Positions 9,836 through 17,436 of a stretch of 61,026 nt of DNA are shown piece by piece (within the stretch, counting starts at the first letter, position 1; the number at the start of each line of letters is the position of its first letter). Made by a program: the position numbers and the translations under genes. The notes under the pieces were generated by a model. That model ran no database searches. It was given only the letters and a program-made list of their open reading frames with translations, and had not been told where the DNA came from. Source of the stretch: Chitinophagaceae bacterium PMP191F (GTDB taxonomy: Bacteria > Bacteroidota > Bacteroidia > Chitinophagales > Chitinophagaceae). The stretch lies in the NCBI GenBank assembly GCA_001302245.1, contig LGYU01000032.1:1-61026 (forward strand). The letters are read 5' to 3'.

Positions 9836-10474
9836 TTATTTTTTTACGAGTAATCCCTGCTTATCCATATCGTTGATTACCTGTTTGGCATATTCCCTGC
9901 CCAGGCTCTGATAGGATGAAGGATCGAATGATTTTGATTGTACAGAGTACAACAGTTTGTTATTGCTCAGGTCGTACAGGTTACTTTCCCAGAAATAACT
10001 GGTATTGGTGGAATAATATCCGGGACTGTACACCCTGCCATACATGGTTCTGTAATATCCCCAGAAACGGTTGTAGTATCCCCACGGTTCATACATCACG
10101 GTACCGGGATTGTATACCCTTTCTTTTGATTTGTCCAGCAACACAATGGTCATCACTGCGTCATATCCTTTATTTTTCAGCGAACGCATGGCCCTGTTCT
10201 CATTCATATTGTTAAATGCTTTGGGCGAAAATTCGCTGCTGGCTGCTACAGCATTTATACCAACCGAACGCAGATCTGCTACCAGATTCTGTTCCATGTG
10301 TTCTTTAATAGCACGTTCATTGGTATTGTTCATTACACCAAGTACCAGCACTTTCCTAGAGTTCACGTTGATCGCATCTTCTGAACGCCAGGAGGAAGTT
10401 ACCCTGGTAGATGAGCAGGCGGACAGCACAACCATAATGCACACACTGCTAAGTATAGTGATTGTGTTTTTCAT
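9836..10474 (-). CDS. Lipoprotein of unknown function with Tyr/Trp/Gly-rich segment
   Basis: A 212-residue predicted lipoprotein: MKNTITILSSVCIMVVLSAC with the lipobox Cys at residue 20. The first half (TRVTSSWRSEDAI, KVLVLGVMNN, IKEHMEQNLVADLRSVG) has the pattern of small Bacteroidota lipoproteins that build an alpha/beta stress-response-like fold. The second half carries an unusual aromatic stretch, about residues 127-160, with repeated WGYY, MYGRVY and PGYY. It is followed by a SNLYDLSNNKLLYSVQSKS segment and a helical end. No enzyme motif is seen. It is monocistronic, with its own terminator downstream. Confidence 0.65.
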   Translation of the reverse strand: MKNTITILSSVCIMVVLSACSSTRVTSSWRSEDAINVNSRKVLVLGVMNNTNERAIKEHMEQNLVADLRSVGINAVAASSEFSPKAFNNMNENRAMRSLKNKGYDAVMTIVLLDKSKERVYNPGTVMYEPWGYYNRFWGYYRTMYGRVYSPGYYSTNTSYFWESNLYDLSNNKLLYSVQSKSFDPSSYQSLGREYAKQVINDMDKQGLLVKK

Positions 10475-10708
10475 AAATCGAAGTTTGATCTACTTATTAG
10501 ATTAAAATCATGGTGCCAACGTTTACTGCGTTGAAATTCATAACATTTCTTTAAGTATTGTTAGCGTAATGCTAAATATTGTAGTGCATTGAACAGATTG
10601 ACTGTCTGGCAGATATAAACCGTATAAAAACCAGTAAAAAAGCGGGTAAAATAACAGCAATGCCGGCATAGCGGAATATATGCCACAAAACGTTGGTGTG
10701 ACGGAAAT

Positions 10709-10744
10709 AAAAAAGGCTGACTGCCGATTTGCAATCAACCTTTT
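10709..10744. terminator. Terminator downstream of the two-component operon
   Basis: AAAAAGGCTGA pairs with TCAACCTTTTT (one G-U pair) around a 13-base loop. A-runs and T-runs on either side make it usable from both strands; it sits 22 bases beyond the response-regulator stop on the minus strand. Confidence 0.65.
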
Positions 10745-10765
10745 AAGAATGTTATATATCGTAGC

Positions 10766-11467
10766 TTATGCTTTTACTGTAGCGTTAAAGCGGAACCCCA
10801 CACCATGTATTGTTTCCAGTACAATACCGGGATCTGATTTGAAATATTTGCGCAGCTTGGTCATAAACACATCCATGCTTCTTCCCAGGAAGTAATCATC
10901 TTTCCCCCATACATTCACCAATACTTCTTCGCGTTTAAGGATGCGATTGGCATGTTCGCAAAGGAATTTCAGCAGATCGGCCTCCTTTTGAGTCAATGTA
11001 AATGACTCTATACCGTTGTATAGTTTCAGATCTGTGTAGGAAAATTTCATAGTGCCAATGCCAAAGTCCTGTACTTCGTCTGCATGCATTTTTTTGGTGC
11101 GGCGGATAAATACATCCATCCGTAACAGCAGTTCCTGCATGCTGAATGGTTTGGTGATATAATCATCGGCGCCACTCTGGAAGCCTTTTACTTTATCTTC
11201 TTCCATTGATTTGGCAGTAAGGAAAAGGATGGGAACCACATCGCTTTGCTGTCGTATTTTTTTGGCAACGGTAAAGCCATCTTTGTTAGGCATCATTACG
11301 TCCAGCAGACAGATATCAAAAAGATTTTTATCAAATTTATCCAATGCGGTTTGTCCGTCGGGACAGAGTATTACTTCGTAACCAGCTTCCGTAAGGTTGT
11401 CTTTGATTACGTAACCCAGGGACAGATCATCTTCTGCCAGCAGGACTCTTCTTCTTTTATTTTGCAT
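10766..11467 (-). CDS. OmpR/PhoB-type response regulator
   Basis: A 233-residue two-domain transcription factor. The receiver domain (residues 6-120) has the acidic pair E12/D13-D14, the phospho-acceptor Asp56 in LLDVMMP and the switch Lys106 in TKPF. The C-terminal winged helix (about 135-233) has the OmpR-class signature ending in ETIHGVGFRF. Transcribed 5 bases after its histidine kinase, so they form one operon. It resembles RprY and PhoB-class regulators of Bacteroidota, but a one-to-one name is not justified. GTTAA direct repeats with an 11-bp period upstream of the operon are natural candidates for its own binding site. Confidence 0.93.
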   Translation of the reverse strand: MQNKRRRVLLAEDDLSLGYVIKDNLTEAGYEVILCPDGQTALDKFDKNLFDICLLDVMMPNKDGFTVAKKIRQQSDVVPILFLTAKSMEEDKVKGFQSGADDYITKPFSMQELLLRMDVFIRRTKKMHADEVQDFGIGTMKFSYTDLKLYNGIESFTLTQKEADLLKFLCEHANRILKREEVLVNVWGKDDYFLGRSMDVFMTKLRKYFKSDPGIVLETIHGVGFRFNATVKA

Positions 11468-11472
11468 GGTGG

Positions 11473-12744
11473 TTAATTTAAGGTAGCGGGCAACAGTAGT
11501 TTAAACTCCGTTCCTATGCCCGGTAAACTATTTATTTTAATACTGCCATGGTGGGCATCAATAATGCGTTTTACAAAATTAAGCCCCAGGCCAAATCCTT
11601 TTACGTTGTGTACGTCGCCGGTGGGTACCCTGTAAAACTTTTTAAATACGTTCTTGTGAAACTTCTTTTCTATGCCTATGCCATTATCCTTCACCGATAT
11701 GAAAATATTACTGTCTTCTTTACCCGTAGTGAGAACAATATGCGGATTAGGCGAATATTTCAGGGCATTTTCCAGCAGGTTTACCACGGCCAGCTCCAGG
11801 TGTGTTCTGTCTGCCAGTAATTCATCCTGGGTTTCATCACGAAGATTGATCTCCAATTGTGCTTTACGGTCTTCTATCAGGGGTTGCACCTTGGCTACAG
11901 CCTGCTCAATCAGCTCTTTTACAGGCACCTTAATTTTTTCAATAGGCAATTCTTTCCTGTCAGATGCTGCAATCTGCAGCAAACGTTCTACCTGGCTTTG
12001 CAGGTGGGCGGTCTGGTTCTGGATAATGGTGGCGTACTGTTTCAGTCTTTCCGGCTGATTTACAATCTTATCCTGCAACAGAACGTCTGCCGATATTTTC
12101 ATCACCGCCAGCGGCGTTTTGAATTCGTGGGTGAAATTGTTGACAAAATCCTTTTGGATCTCAGTCAGGAATTTCTGACGGTAAAAGTAGAACAGGCTTA
12201 CTGCCAGCCCTATTAGTACCATCAGCAGGATATAGCTGCTGACAAACCAGAACTTCATCTGCAACAGAATGTATTTGCTGCGGTGGGGAAAGTACAGCAA
12301 TGCATAATCGTACCCCTTTTTGTAAAGATTCAGCTTGGTGCTTTCCTGGGCATACCGTCCGCCGGCGGATGGTATATAGGTATGATGGATATATGCGTTT
12401 TGGCGTGCATCGTACAGGGCCACATAGGCGTCTGTAAGTACGTCAAAATCATTGAATTCCTGTTTCAGGTAAAACAACAGGGACTCTTTGGATACCGGTC
12501 CGTTCAGCCTGAACAGGAAATAATCGTCAGTCGGGTGCTCAATCATATCCTGGAGGTGATTATAGGGAGTATCTGGTATATCAAGGTCTTCATACAAACC
12601 GCGAATGCTCTTTACTACATTGGTGTTGAAGGTTTTTGCCTCAAAAGAGTATACTTTGTTAAGCCAAAATAACTGAACACCGATTATGACCACTATGAGC
12701 ACGGTTGCAATTAAAACCAGCCATCTGAGGGTTGCCGAACGCAT
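11473..12744 (-). CDS. Sensor histidine kinase
   Basis: A membrane kinase of 423 residues that should sense a periplasmic cue and phosphorylate the regulator encoded directly downstream. Visible in order: a first membrane segment (WLVLIATVLIVVIIGVQLFW), a periplasmic region of about 150 residues, a second membrane segment (YILLMVLIGLAVSLFYFY), the HisKA box with the phosphorylated His in NFTHEFKTPLAVMK, then the ATPase with N box (ALKYS), DNGIGIE and GFGLGLNFVK. No HAMP domain is apparent. The frame is open to a GTG at 12792 with an ATG at 12783. I prefer the ATG at 12744 (MRSATLRW), which places the membrane helix near the N-terminus as in relatives. Confidence 0.92.
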   Translation of the reverse strand: MRSATLRWLVLIATVLIVVIIGVQLFWLNKVYSFEAKTFNTNVVKSIRGLYEDLDIPDTPYNHLQDMIEHPTDDYFLFRLNGPVSKESLLFYLKQEFNDFDVLTDAYVALYDARQNAYIHHTYIPSAGGRYAQESTKLNLYKKGYDYALLYFPHRSKYILLQMKFWFVSSYILLMVLIGLAVSLFYFYRQKFLTEIQKDFVNNFTHEFKTPLAVMKISADVLLQDKIVNQPERLKQYATIIQNQTAHLQSQVERLLQIAASDRKELPIEKIKVPVKELIEQAVAKVQPLIEDRKAQLEINLRDETQDELLADRTHLELAVVNLLENALKYSPNPHIVLTTGKEDSNIFISVKDNGIGIEKKFHKNVFKKFYRVPTGDVHNVKGFGLGLNFVKRIIDAHHGSIKINSLPGIGTEFKLLLPATLN

Positions 12745-12807
12745 ATAATCAATATCAAACTTACCGGTAAAGTTGCCCCCCATTGCCGACACATTTTTAT
12801 TTATATG

Positions 12808-12823
12808 GTTAACTGCATGTTAA
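12808..12823. promoter_or_regulatory. GTTAA-N6-GTTAA direct repeat, candidate regulator site
   Basis: GTTAA at 12808-12812 and 12819-12823, an 11-bp period, 64 bp upstream of the histidine-kinase ATG. The spacing and AT-rich half-sites are as expected for OmpR/PhoB-class dimers. Binding is inferred. Confidence 0.5.
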
Positions 12824-12860
12824 GGGAAAGATACGAATAGTTATGAAGCTTACAATGCCT

Positions 12861-12876
12861 GTTAATAACAGGTTAA
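12861..12876. promoter_or_regulatory. Second GTTAA-N6-GTTAA direct repeat
   Basis: GTTAA at 12861-12865 and 12872-12876, again 11 bp apart. The site lies between the two-component operon and the divergent small secreted gene, so it could serve either promoter. Confidence 0.5.
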
Positions 12877-12969
12877 CCGGATAGAAAAATTTTACGGGGG
12901 AATATAGTTGTAATACTTTCACGCTGTCATTAAAACATTCTTCACGTAACCATTAAAAAAGCGCCGATC

Positions 12970-13224
12970 ATGAAAAAATTATTGTTGATTCTTGGTTTAG
13001 TTGCCGGTATGACAGCAATGGCTCAAACAACCCCTGCTTCTACCAAACAGGACAAAAAAGCAGCTACAGCGCAAACAAAGCCTGCTGCTGGTCCTACAAA
13101 GAAAGATGGTACTCCTGACAAACGTTTCAAAGCAAACAAAACTGCAGCTGATACAACCGTAGTTCACACAAAGAAAGACGGTACTCCAGATAAAAGATTC
13201 AAAGAAAACAAGAAAAAGAATTAA
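12970..13224 (+). CDS. Small secreted basic protein with KKDGTPDKRFK repeats
   Basis: An 84-residue protein with a clear Sec signal peptide (MKKLLLILGLVAGMTAMAQ) and a mature part made almost only of Lys, Thr, Ala, Asp and Pro. The motif TKKDGTPDKRFKxNK occurs twice, about 24 residues apart, joined by an Ala/Thr linker. No fold or enzyme motif is visible, and the mature chain is probably disordered and strongly positive. Similar short repeat proteins occur in Chitinophagaceae as I recall, without known function. It is transcribed away from the two-component operon, with the GTTAA repeats in the shared upstream region, and has its own terminator. Confidence 0.8.
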   Translation: MKKLLLILGLVAGMTAMAQTTPASTKQDKKAATAQTKPAAGPTKKDGTPDKRFKANKTAADTTVVHTKKDGTPDKRFKENKKKN

Positions 13225-13248
13225 AGAAGGTCGGTTTCTTTAGGGTTT

Positions 13249-13280
13249 AAACGTCGCTCCGAGTGGGCGGCGTTTTTTTA
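13249..13280 (+). terminator. Terminator of the small secreted gene
   Basis: AACGTCGCT pairs with GGCGGCGTT (two G-U pairs), followed by a T-run (TTTTTTTA), 25 bases after the stop. Confidence 0.75.
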
Positions 13281-13319
13281 TTTTAATGCTTCATGCTGAA
13301 CGCCTAACGTCTAACGTTA

Positions 13320-13365
13320 AGAGCCTGATGCATCCGTCATGCGTTCAACATCAGGCTTTCTTCTC
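13320..13365. terminator. Hairpin next to the DUF1003 remnant, possible old terminator
   Basis: AGCCTGATG pairs with CATCAGGCT across a loop of about 21 bases, followed by a T-rich plus-strand tail. It lies just beyond the stop of the decayed DUF1003 gene and may be its former terminator. The directly preceding TAACG words at 13302-13318 form a short degenerate repeat. Confidence 0.45.
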
Positions 13366-13401
13366 TCCATCTTTTTTTATAATATCCTACAGCAGTTTTA
13401 C

Positions 13402-13587
13402 TTACTCTATCTGTATCTCCATCAGTTTTTTAAACTGTTCTACAGCAACATCTCCATTTTCTGGTGCTGTGTTCTGGTCTCTATTTCTGCCTTCAGGTTT
13501 AGGGCATAGTCATTCTCATTGTATTTGCGGTTCTTCTTCCTGCCGGTTCTGGCTCATCATGATGATAGGTGACTGTAAGGCGTTTTA
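13402..13587 (-). pseudogene. Decayed C-terminus of a DUF1003 membrane protein
   Basis: Three minus-strand frames together spell a DUF1003 tail. The first gives NALQSPIIMMSQNRQEEE, the second KYNENDYALNLKAEIETRT and HQKMEMLL, the third VEQFKKLMEIQIE with a stop at 13402-13404. The PIIMMSQNRQ and ENDYALNLKAE blocks are hallmarks of DUF1003 proteins as I remember the family. Two frameshifts and the loss of the whole N-terminal membrane part show it is dead. The next 120 bases towards the fusion gene hold only a terminator. No ORF on the other strand of this stretch looks real. Confidence 0.75.
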
Positions 13588-13648
13588 AAGAGAAGGTTGT
13601 GCGGTCATGGGTAAAAGAATGTTCCTGCTGTAAGGTAATGAGCATAAA

Positions 13649-13686
13649 AAAAGCATATCGGATACCATTATCCTCAGTATGCTTTT
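13649..13686 (-). terminator. Terminator of the GH18-deacetylase-glycosyltransferase gene
   Basis: AAAAGCATA pairs with TATGCTTTT across a 20-base loop with A/T-runs flanking, 24 bases past the stop of the fusion gene on the minus strand. Confidence 0.65.
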
Positions 13687-13709
13687 CCTTTTCCTGTTCA
13701 CTATATCTT

Positions 13710-16700
13710 TTACACCGCTGTTGCTATATCTTTTACTCTGCCGGTACGTTTAAGGACGCCCCAGCCCTGCCATTCACCTTTGATGGCTTTTAGAAATGCT
13801 TTGAACAGTACAAATAACATCAGCCAGCGATAAACAATACGTTGCGGTATCATCCATACCAGGCGCTTTTTAGACTCTTTTTCAAAACTGAATGCCAGTA
13901 TAGCCACAGCTGCATCTACCAACATAAACAGCCCGTAATAAAGCAATACATTGGCTGCATTGCCTGTAAACAGGCTGGTGATCATAATGATGTCTGCAAT
14001 GGGTGCAAAGGTTGGTATAATGAACTGGAACAATAATATATTGGGAAAAGCCACCCAGCCCAGTGCTTTGTATTTGTTGTTGAATAATACATCACGATGT
14101 TTCCAGAATGTTTGCATAACGCCATAGCTCCAGCGAAAGCGCTGCCGGATGAACATTTTGGTGCTTTCAGGTGCTTCTGTCAGTGCCTGCGCATCTTTTT
14201 CATTGGTTACTGCATACCCTGCGCGTAACAAGCGTATGGTCAGATCGCAGTCTTCAGCCAGCGTATCGGTGGTAAAGCCACCTGCTTCTGCAATGGCCTG
14301 TTTGCGGAAAGCACCGATGGCACCGGGCACTACTGTAATGGCATTGAGGTATGCAAAAGCTTTACGGTCAAAGTTCTGACTGGTAATATACTCAATGGCC
14401 TGCCATTTGGTAAGCATGTTTACTTCGTTACCCACTTTTACATTACCTGCCACGGCGCCTGTTTTTGGGTCGGTAAAGTGTTGCATCATTTTGCTGATAG
14501 CATCAGGTAATAAACGGGTATCGGCATCAATACATACTACAAACTCGGCAACAGACTGGCTGATACCAAAATTGAGAGCAGAAGCTTTACCTCCGTTTGG
14601 TTTGGTGTATACTTTTACACGGTCATTGTTGTGAAAAGCGTTGTACATCTTCTCGTAAGTATCATCTTTACTGCCATCGTCCACAAAAATGATCTCTATA
14701 TTGGGATAGGTTGTCCGCAACAGGTTCTGCATAGAGCTGACCGCATTTACAGATTCGTTGTATGCCGGTACAATAACCGATACCAACGGGTAGTTTGTCC
14801 CTGGAGCAGGCGGGTACTGCTTTTCTTTCCGGCGCTGGCGGACGGCCAGATAAGCCAGGAACAGCAATCGTGCCATTGACAGAACAATGAACACCACAAA
14901 CAGCGAGAACAATACATAACCTACCCAATATCCGGCGGCGGCTATAAAGTAATTACACTGTACCAGGAAATATCCACTGCCTTCGGGCACCGGAGGCATT
15001 AAGGCCTCTTTGGGCTTACCCAGCATATCGGAAATGGTAGTGAATGTATATCCTTTGGCTTTGAAGTAATGGATGATACGTGGAAGTGCTTCAATAGTTG
15101 CCTTTCGCGAATCACCGCCTGCATCGTGCAGCAGGATAATGTTACCACCCAGATCGGCGTTATTCATTTCTTCCTTACGGCGTATTACCCTTGCTACTAT
15201 GGAATCGGCAGTAACACCGGGTTCCCAGTCTTCAGGATCCAGCGATTCACCTACGTCCACAAAATTCTTGCGATGGGCAATGGCAACCGGGATCAGCTCT
15301 TCCGCTTTCTGAGGCTCAAAATCGGCATTGTAAGGCGCCCTGAACAATACTGTAGAGTGCCCGGTGATACATTCTATCAATAACCGGGTTGATTCCATCT
15401 CCAGTACGGCCCTGCGGGTGCTTACTTTGGCAATATTGGGGTGTGTGAAGGTATGATCGCCTATTTCATGTCCTTCGTTATAAATACGTTTTACCAGTGG
15501 TATATTGTTCTCTGCATTGATGCCTACTAAAAAGAAAGCTGCAGGCACATGTTCTTTTTTAAGAATGTCCAGCACCTGTGGTGTATAGGTAGGGTCTGGA
15601 CCGTCATCAAACGTAAGTACCAGTTTCTTTTTATCGGTGCTACCGTATTTGCGGCCAACCCATTTGGATGGCAGTTTGTCGTATGATTCTTCGCTGATCA
15701 GCATTTCACTGCTATCAACCTCAGGGGTAATATGTCCATCAGCAGGTTGTCCTACAATATCCAGTATCTCACCTTCTCCTTCATAATCCACATTGTCTTC
15801 ACCTCCTGCAGCATGTACTGCGGCAAAGTCATTGAAATCGAATCCGCGCAGTCCTTTTGCAGTCATATCACGATCATAGAATTTCCACATGCGTGAATCT
15901 TCCGCACCCAGTCTCCACAGGGCTACACCGCTCAGGCTGTCTTCTGATGCAAACCGCAGTTCATTGAAGATGGTAGCTGCATCGGTAAACTGTACATCAT
16001 GCGCCACGTTACTGTTGTCTGTATACGTGAAATGCAGGTTGTACGAATCGTTGTCGAAATCAATATTGCCGCCAAACTCACGCGCCAGTGTCAATGCCTG
16101 CTGGTAAGTAACGGGCTTGGTTGCCTGGCGTTTTCCTCTTGTCCAGTCATAACCGTAACCGGCAATGGCCAGTATCAGTTTATTGGCAGGTATCTGGCGG
16201 GTGGCTTTGTCTACCGCTGCTTCCACCCATTTCTGGTGTGCAATGGGGCCTGCCTGTGTGCTTTCAGAAAACTGGTCATAGGCCATCAGGAAGATATAGT
16301 CGTTGTACTGTGCCAGTTTTGCAGCATCGTAATCTTCATTAAATGGTGCTATATCCTGTGTTACTAACAGGTTACTGGCATGCAACTGGGTATACAGTTG
16401 TTTTTGAAAAGAGGTAAGCACTTCATTTTTTCTTTCTTTCAGGTCTTCAAAGTCGATGTTGACGCCGTCAAAATGATTTTTCTGAAGAATCATTACCAGG
16501 TCATTGATCAGTTGCTGTCTTTTTGTAGTGTTGGACAGTATATGATGGATCACGTTGCCATTGAAATCGCCATTATAATTGTTGCTCAGCATCGGCATCA
16601 CTTTGATCCCTGCTTTGCGGATGGTATTGAGCGCGCTGGTATCAATTTTAGCCTCTATTTTTTCTGTAGTAGGATTGATAAATAACCATTCGGGCAGTAC

Positions 16701-17159
16701 CAGGTTAAGATGCTGTACGTTTTCCTGCAGAGATTGCAGTGATTGTGCATCCCAGTCTACAAAGAAAGCAGAGCGGATGCCTGCAGGAAATTTATTGAAG
16801 GTGTTGAAAGTACTGTCTGGCGTGATAGGATTGTGGCAATATGCCATTTTGCGGTTGTGTTTTTTATGTAAACCGCTGCCATGTTTGTTAGGTTTTACAT
16901 TTCCTTTATCATCAATAAAAGAACGGAAGCCTTTGTATTTACTGGCAATATTGCTTTGGCTAAGCATCCAGTTGCCGGTTGTATCCAGCAAAACTTCTTT
17001 TTCACGTTCGCTGATCAGGCGGGGCATTGCAGTGTTGTTACCACGCCACAGGGTAATGGCGATCACTGTTACTGATAACATCAGGAAAAACAATGCAAGG
17101 CGTATTAACCATTTAAAACTTTTCCATCTGGTGGGGGAGTTTGTCTGAAAAATCTGCAT
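13710..17159 (-). CDS. Trifunctional GH18-like / polysaccharide deacetylase / GT2 glycosyltransferase
   Basis: A 1149-residue membrane protein with three enzyme modules. After an N-terminal membrane helix (~18-38), residues about 125-430 are a GH18-like barrel with DGVNIDFED at 231-239, where Glu238 is the expected acid and the first motif Asp is Asn. Residues ~508-715 are a NodB/CE4 deacetylase: TFDDGPD with Asp519, metal ligands His569 and His573, RAPY and LLHD with His678. After membrane helices at ~735-772, residues ~792-1015 form a processive GT2: Asp827/Asp828, DAD at 878-880, ED at 969-970 and QRFRW at 1006-1010, followed by further helices. The set suggests synthesis, deacetylation and trimming of a beta-linked aminosugar polymer such as PNAG. 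GTTAA repeats lie upstream. Confidence 0.9.
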   Translation of the reverse strand: MQIFQTNSPTRWKSFKWLIRLALFFLMLSVTVIAITLWRGNNTAMPRLISEREKEVLLDTTGNWMLSQSNIASKYKGFRSFIDDKGNVKPNKHGSGLHKKHNRKMAYCHNPITPDSTFNTFNKFPAGIRSAFFVDWDAQSLQSLQENVQHLNLVLPEWLFINPTTEKIEAKIDTSALNTIRKAGIKVMPMLSNNYNGDFNGNVIHHILSNTTKRQQLINDLVMILQKNHFDGVNIDFEDLKERKNEVLTSFQKQLYTQLHASNLLVTQDIAPFNEDYDAAKLAQYNDYIFLMAYDQFSESTQAGPIAHQKWVEAAVDKATRQIPANKLILAIAGYGYDWTRGKRQATKPVTYQQALTLAREFGGNIDFDNDSYNLHFTYTDNSNVAHDVQFTDAATIFNELRFASEDSLSGVALWRLGAEDSRMWKFYDRDMTAKGLRGFDFNDFAAVHAAGGEDNVDYEGEGEILDIVGQPADGHITPEVDSSEMLISEESYDKLPSKWVGRKYGSTDKKKLVLTFDDGPDPTYTPQVLDILKKEHVPAAFFLVGINAENNIPLVKRIYNEGHEIGDHTFTHPNIAKVSTRRAVLEMESTRLLIECITGHSTVLFRAPYNADFEPQKAEELIPVAIAHRKNFVDVGESLDPEDWEPGVTADSIVARVIRRKEEMNNADLGGNIILLHDAGGDSRKATIEALPRIIHYFKAKGYTFTTISDMLGKPKEALMPPVPEGSGYFLVQCNYFIAAAGYWVGYVLFSLFVVFIVLSMARLLFLAYLAVRQRRKEKQYPPAPGTNYPLVSVIVPAYNESVNAVSSMQNLLRTTYPNIEIIFVDDGSKDDTYEKMYNAFHNNDRVKVYTKPNGGKASALNFGISQSVAEFVVCIDADTRLLPDAISKMMQHFTDPKTGAVAGNVKVGNEVNMLTKWQAIEYITSQNFDRKAFAYLNAITVVPGAIGAFRKQAIAEAGGFTTDTLAEDCDLTIRLLRAGYAVTNEKDAQALTEAPESTKMFIRQRFRWSYGVMQTFWKHRDVLFNNKYKALGWVAFPNILLFQFIIPTFAPIADIIMITSLFTGNAANVLLYYGLFMLVDAAVAILAFSFEKESKKRLVWMIPQRIVYRWLMLFVLFKAFLKAIKGEWQGWGVLKRTGRVKDIATAV

Positions 17160-17223
17160 ACTGGTCGGTTTATATGTATTCTAAGACCACAAAGCTCCCA
17201 CTTGTATTAAAGATATATCGCAT

Positions 17224-17260
17224 ATTAACTGTGGGTTAACGAGGGTTAAAGGATGGTTAA
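17224..17260. promoter_or_regulatory. Four phased TTAA repeats upstream of the fusion gene
   Basis: ATTAA at 17224 and GTTAA at 17235, 17245 and 17256 give periods of 11, 10 and 11 bp. On the gene's own strand they read like tandem TTAACC half-sites, reminiscent of cyanobacterial Pho boxes. The nearest repeat is 65 bp from the ATG, as at the kinase operon (64 bp). Confidence 0.55.
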
Positions 17261-17277
17261 GAGCGCTTTGGGTTTTA

Positions 17278-17377
17278 AGTTATAGGTTATATGTTTATAA
17301 CTATGAATTGTAGGTGTTTTCTGATAACAACCTGCTATTAGCCGGATAATAATAGTTTGAAGAATCAACCTATAACT
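17278..17377. repeat. 11-bp inverted repeat in the fusion-gene/secDF gap
   Basis: AGTTATAGGTT at 17278-17288 is exactly complementary to AACCTATAACT at 17367-17377, with 78 bases between. The words resemble the TTATAAGTTGTA words found in other gaps of this window. Function unknown. Confidence 0.45.
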
Positions 17378-17388
17378 AACGTAAAACA

Positions 17389-17419
17389 AAAACGGCTGTC
17401 ATACGACAGCCGTTTTTTA
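17389..17419 (-). terminator. Terminator of secDF
   Basis: AAAACGGCTGTC pairs perfectly with GACAGCCGTTTT around an ATAC loop. On the minus strand it ends in a T-run. It lies 18 bases past the secDF stop. Confidence 0.85.
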
Positions 17420-17436
17420 TCGGGAGAAAAACTTTA

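Noticed and set aside
13286-13588. Plus-strand frame of 100 codons
   Set aside because: It is antisense to the decayed DUF1003 tail and its low-complexity translation has no recognisable feature.
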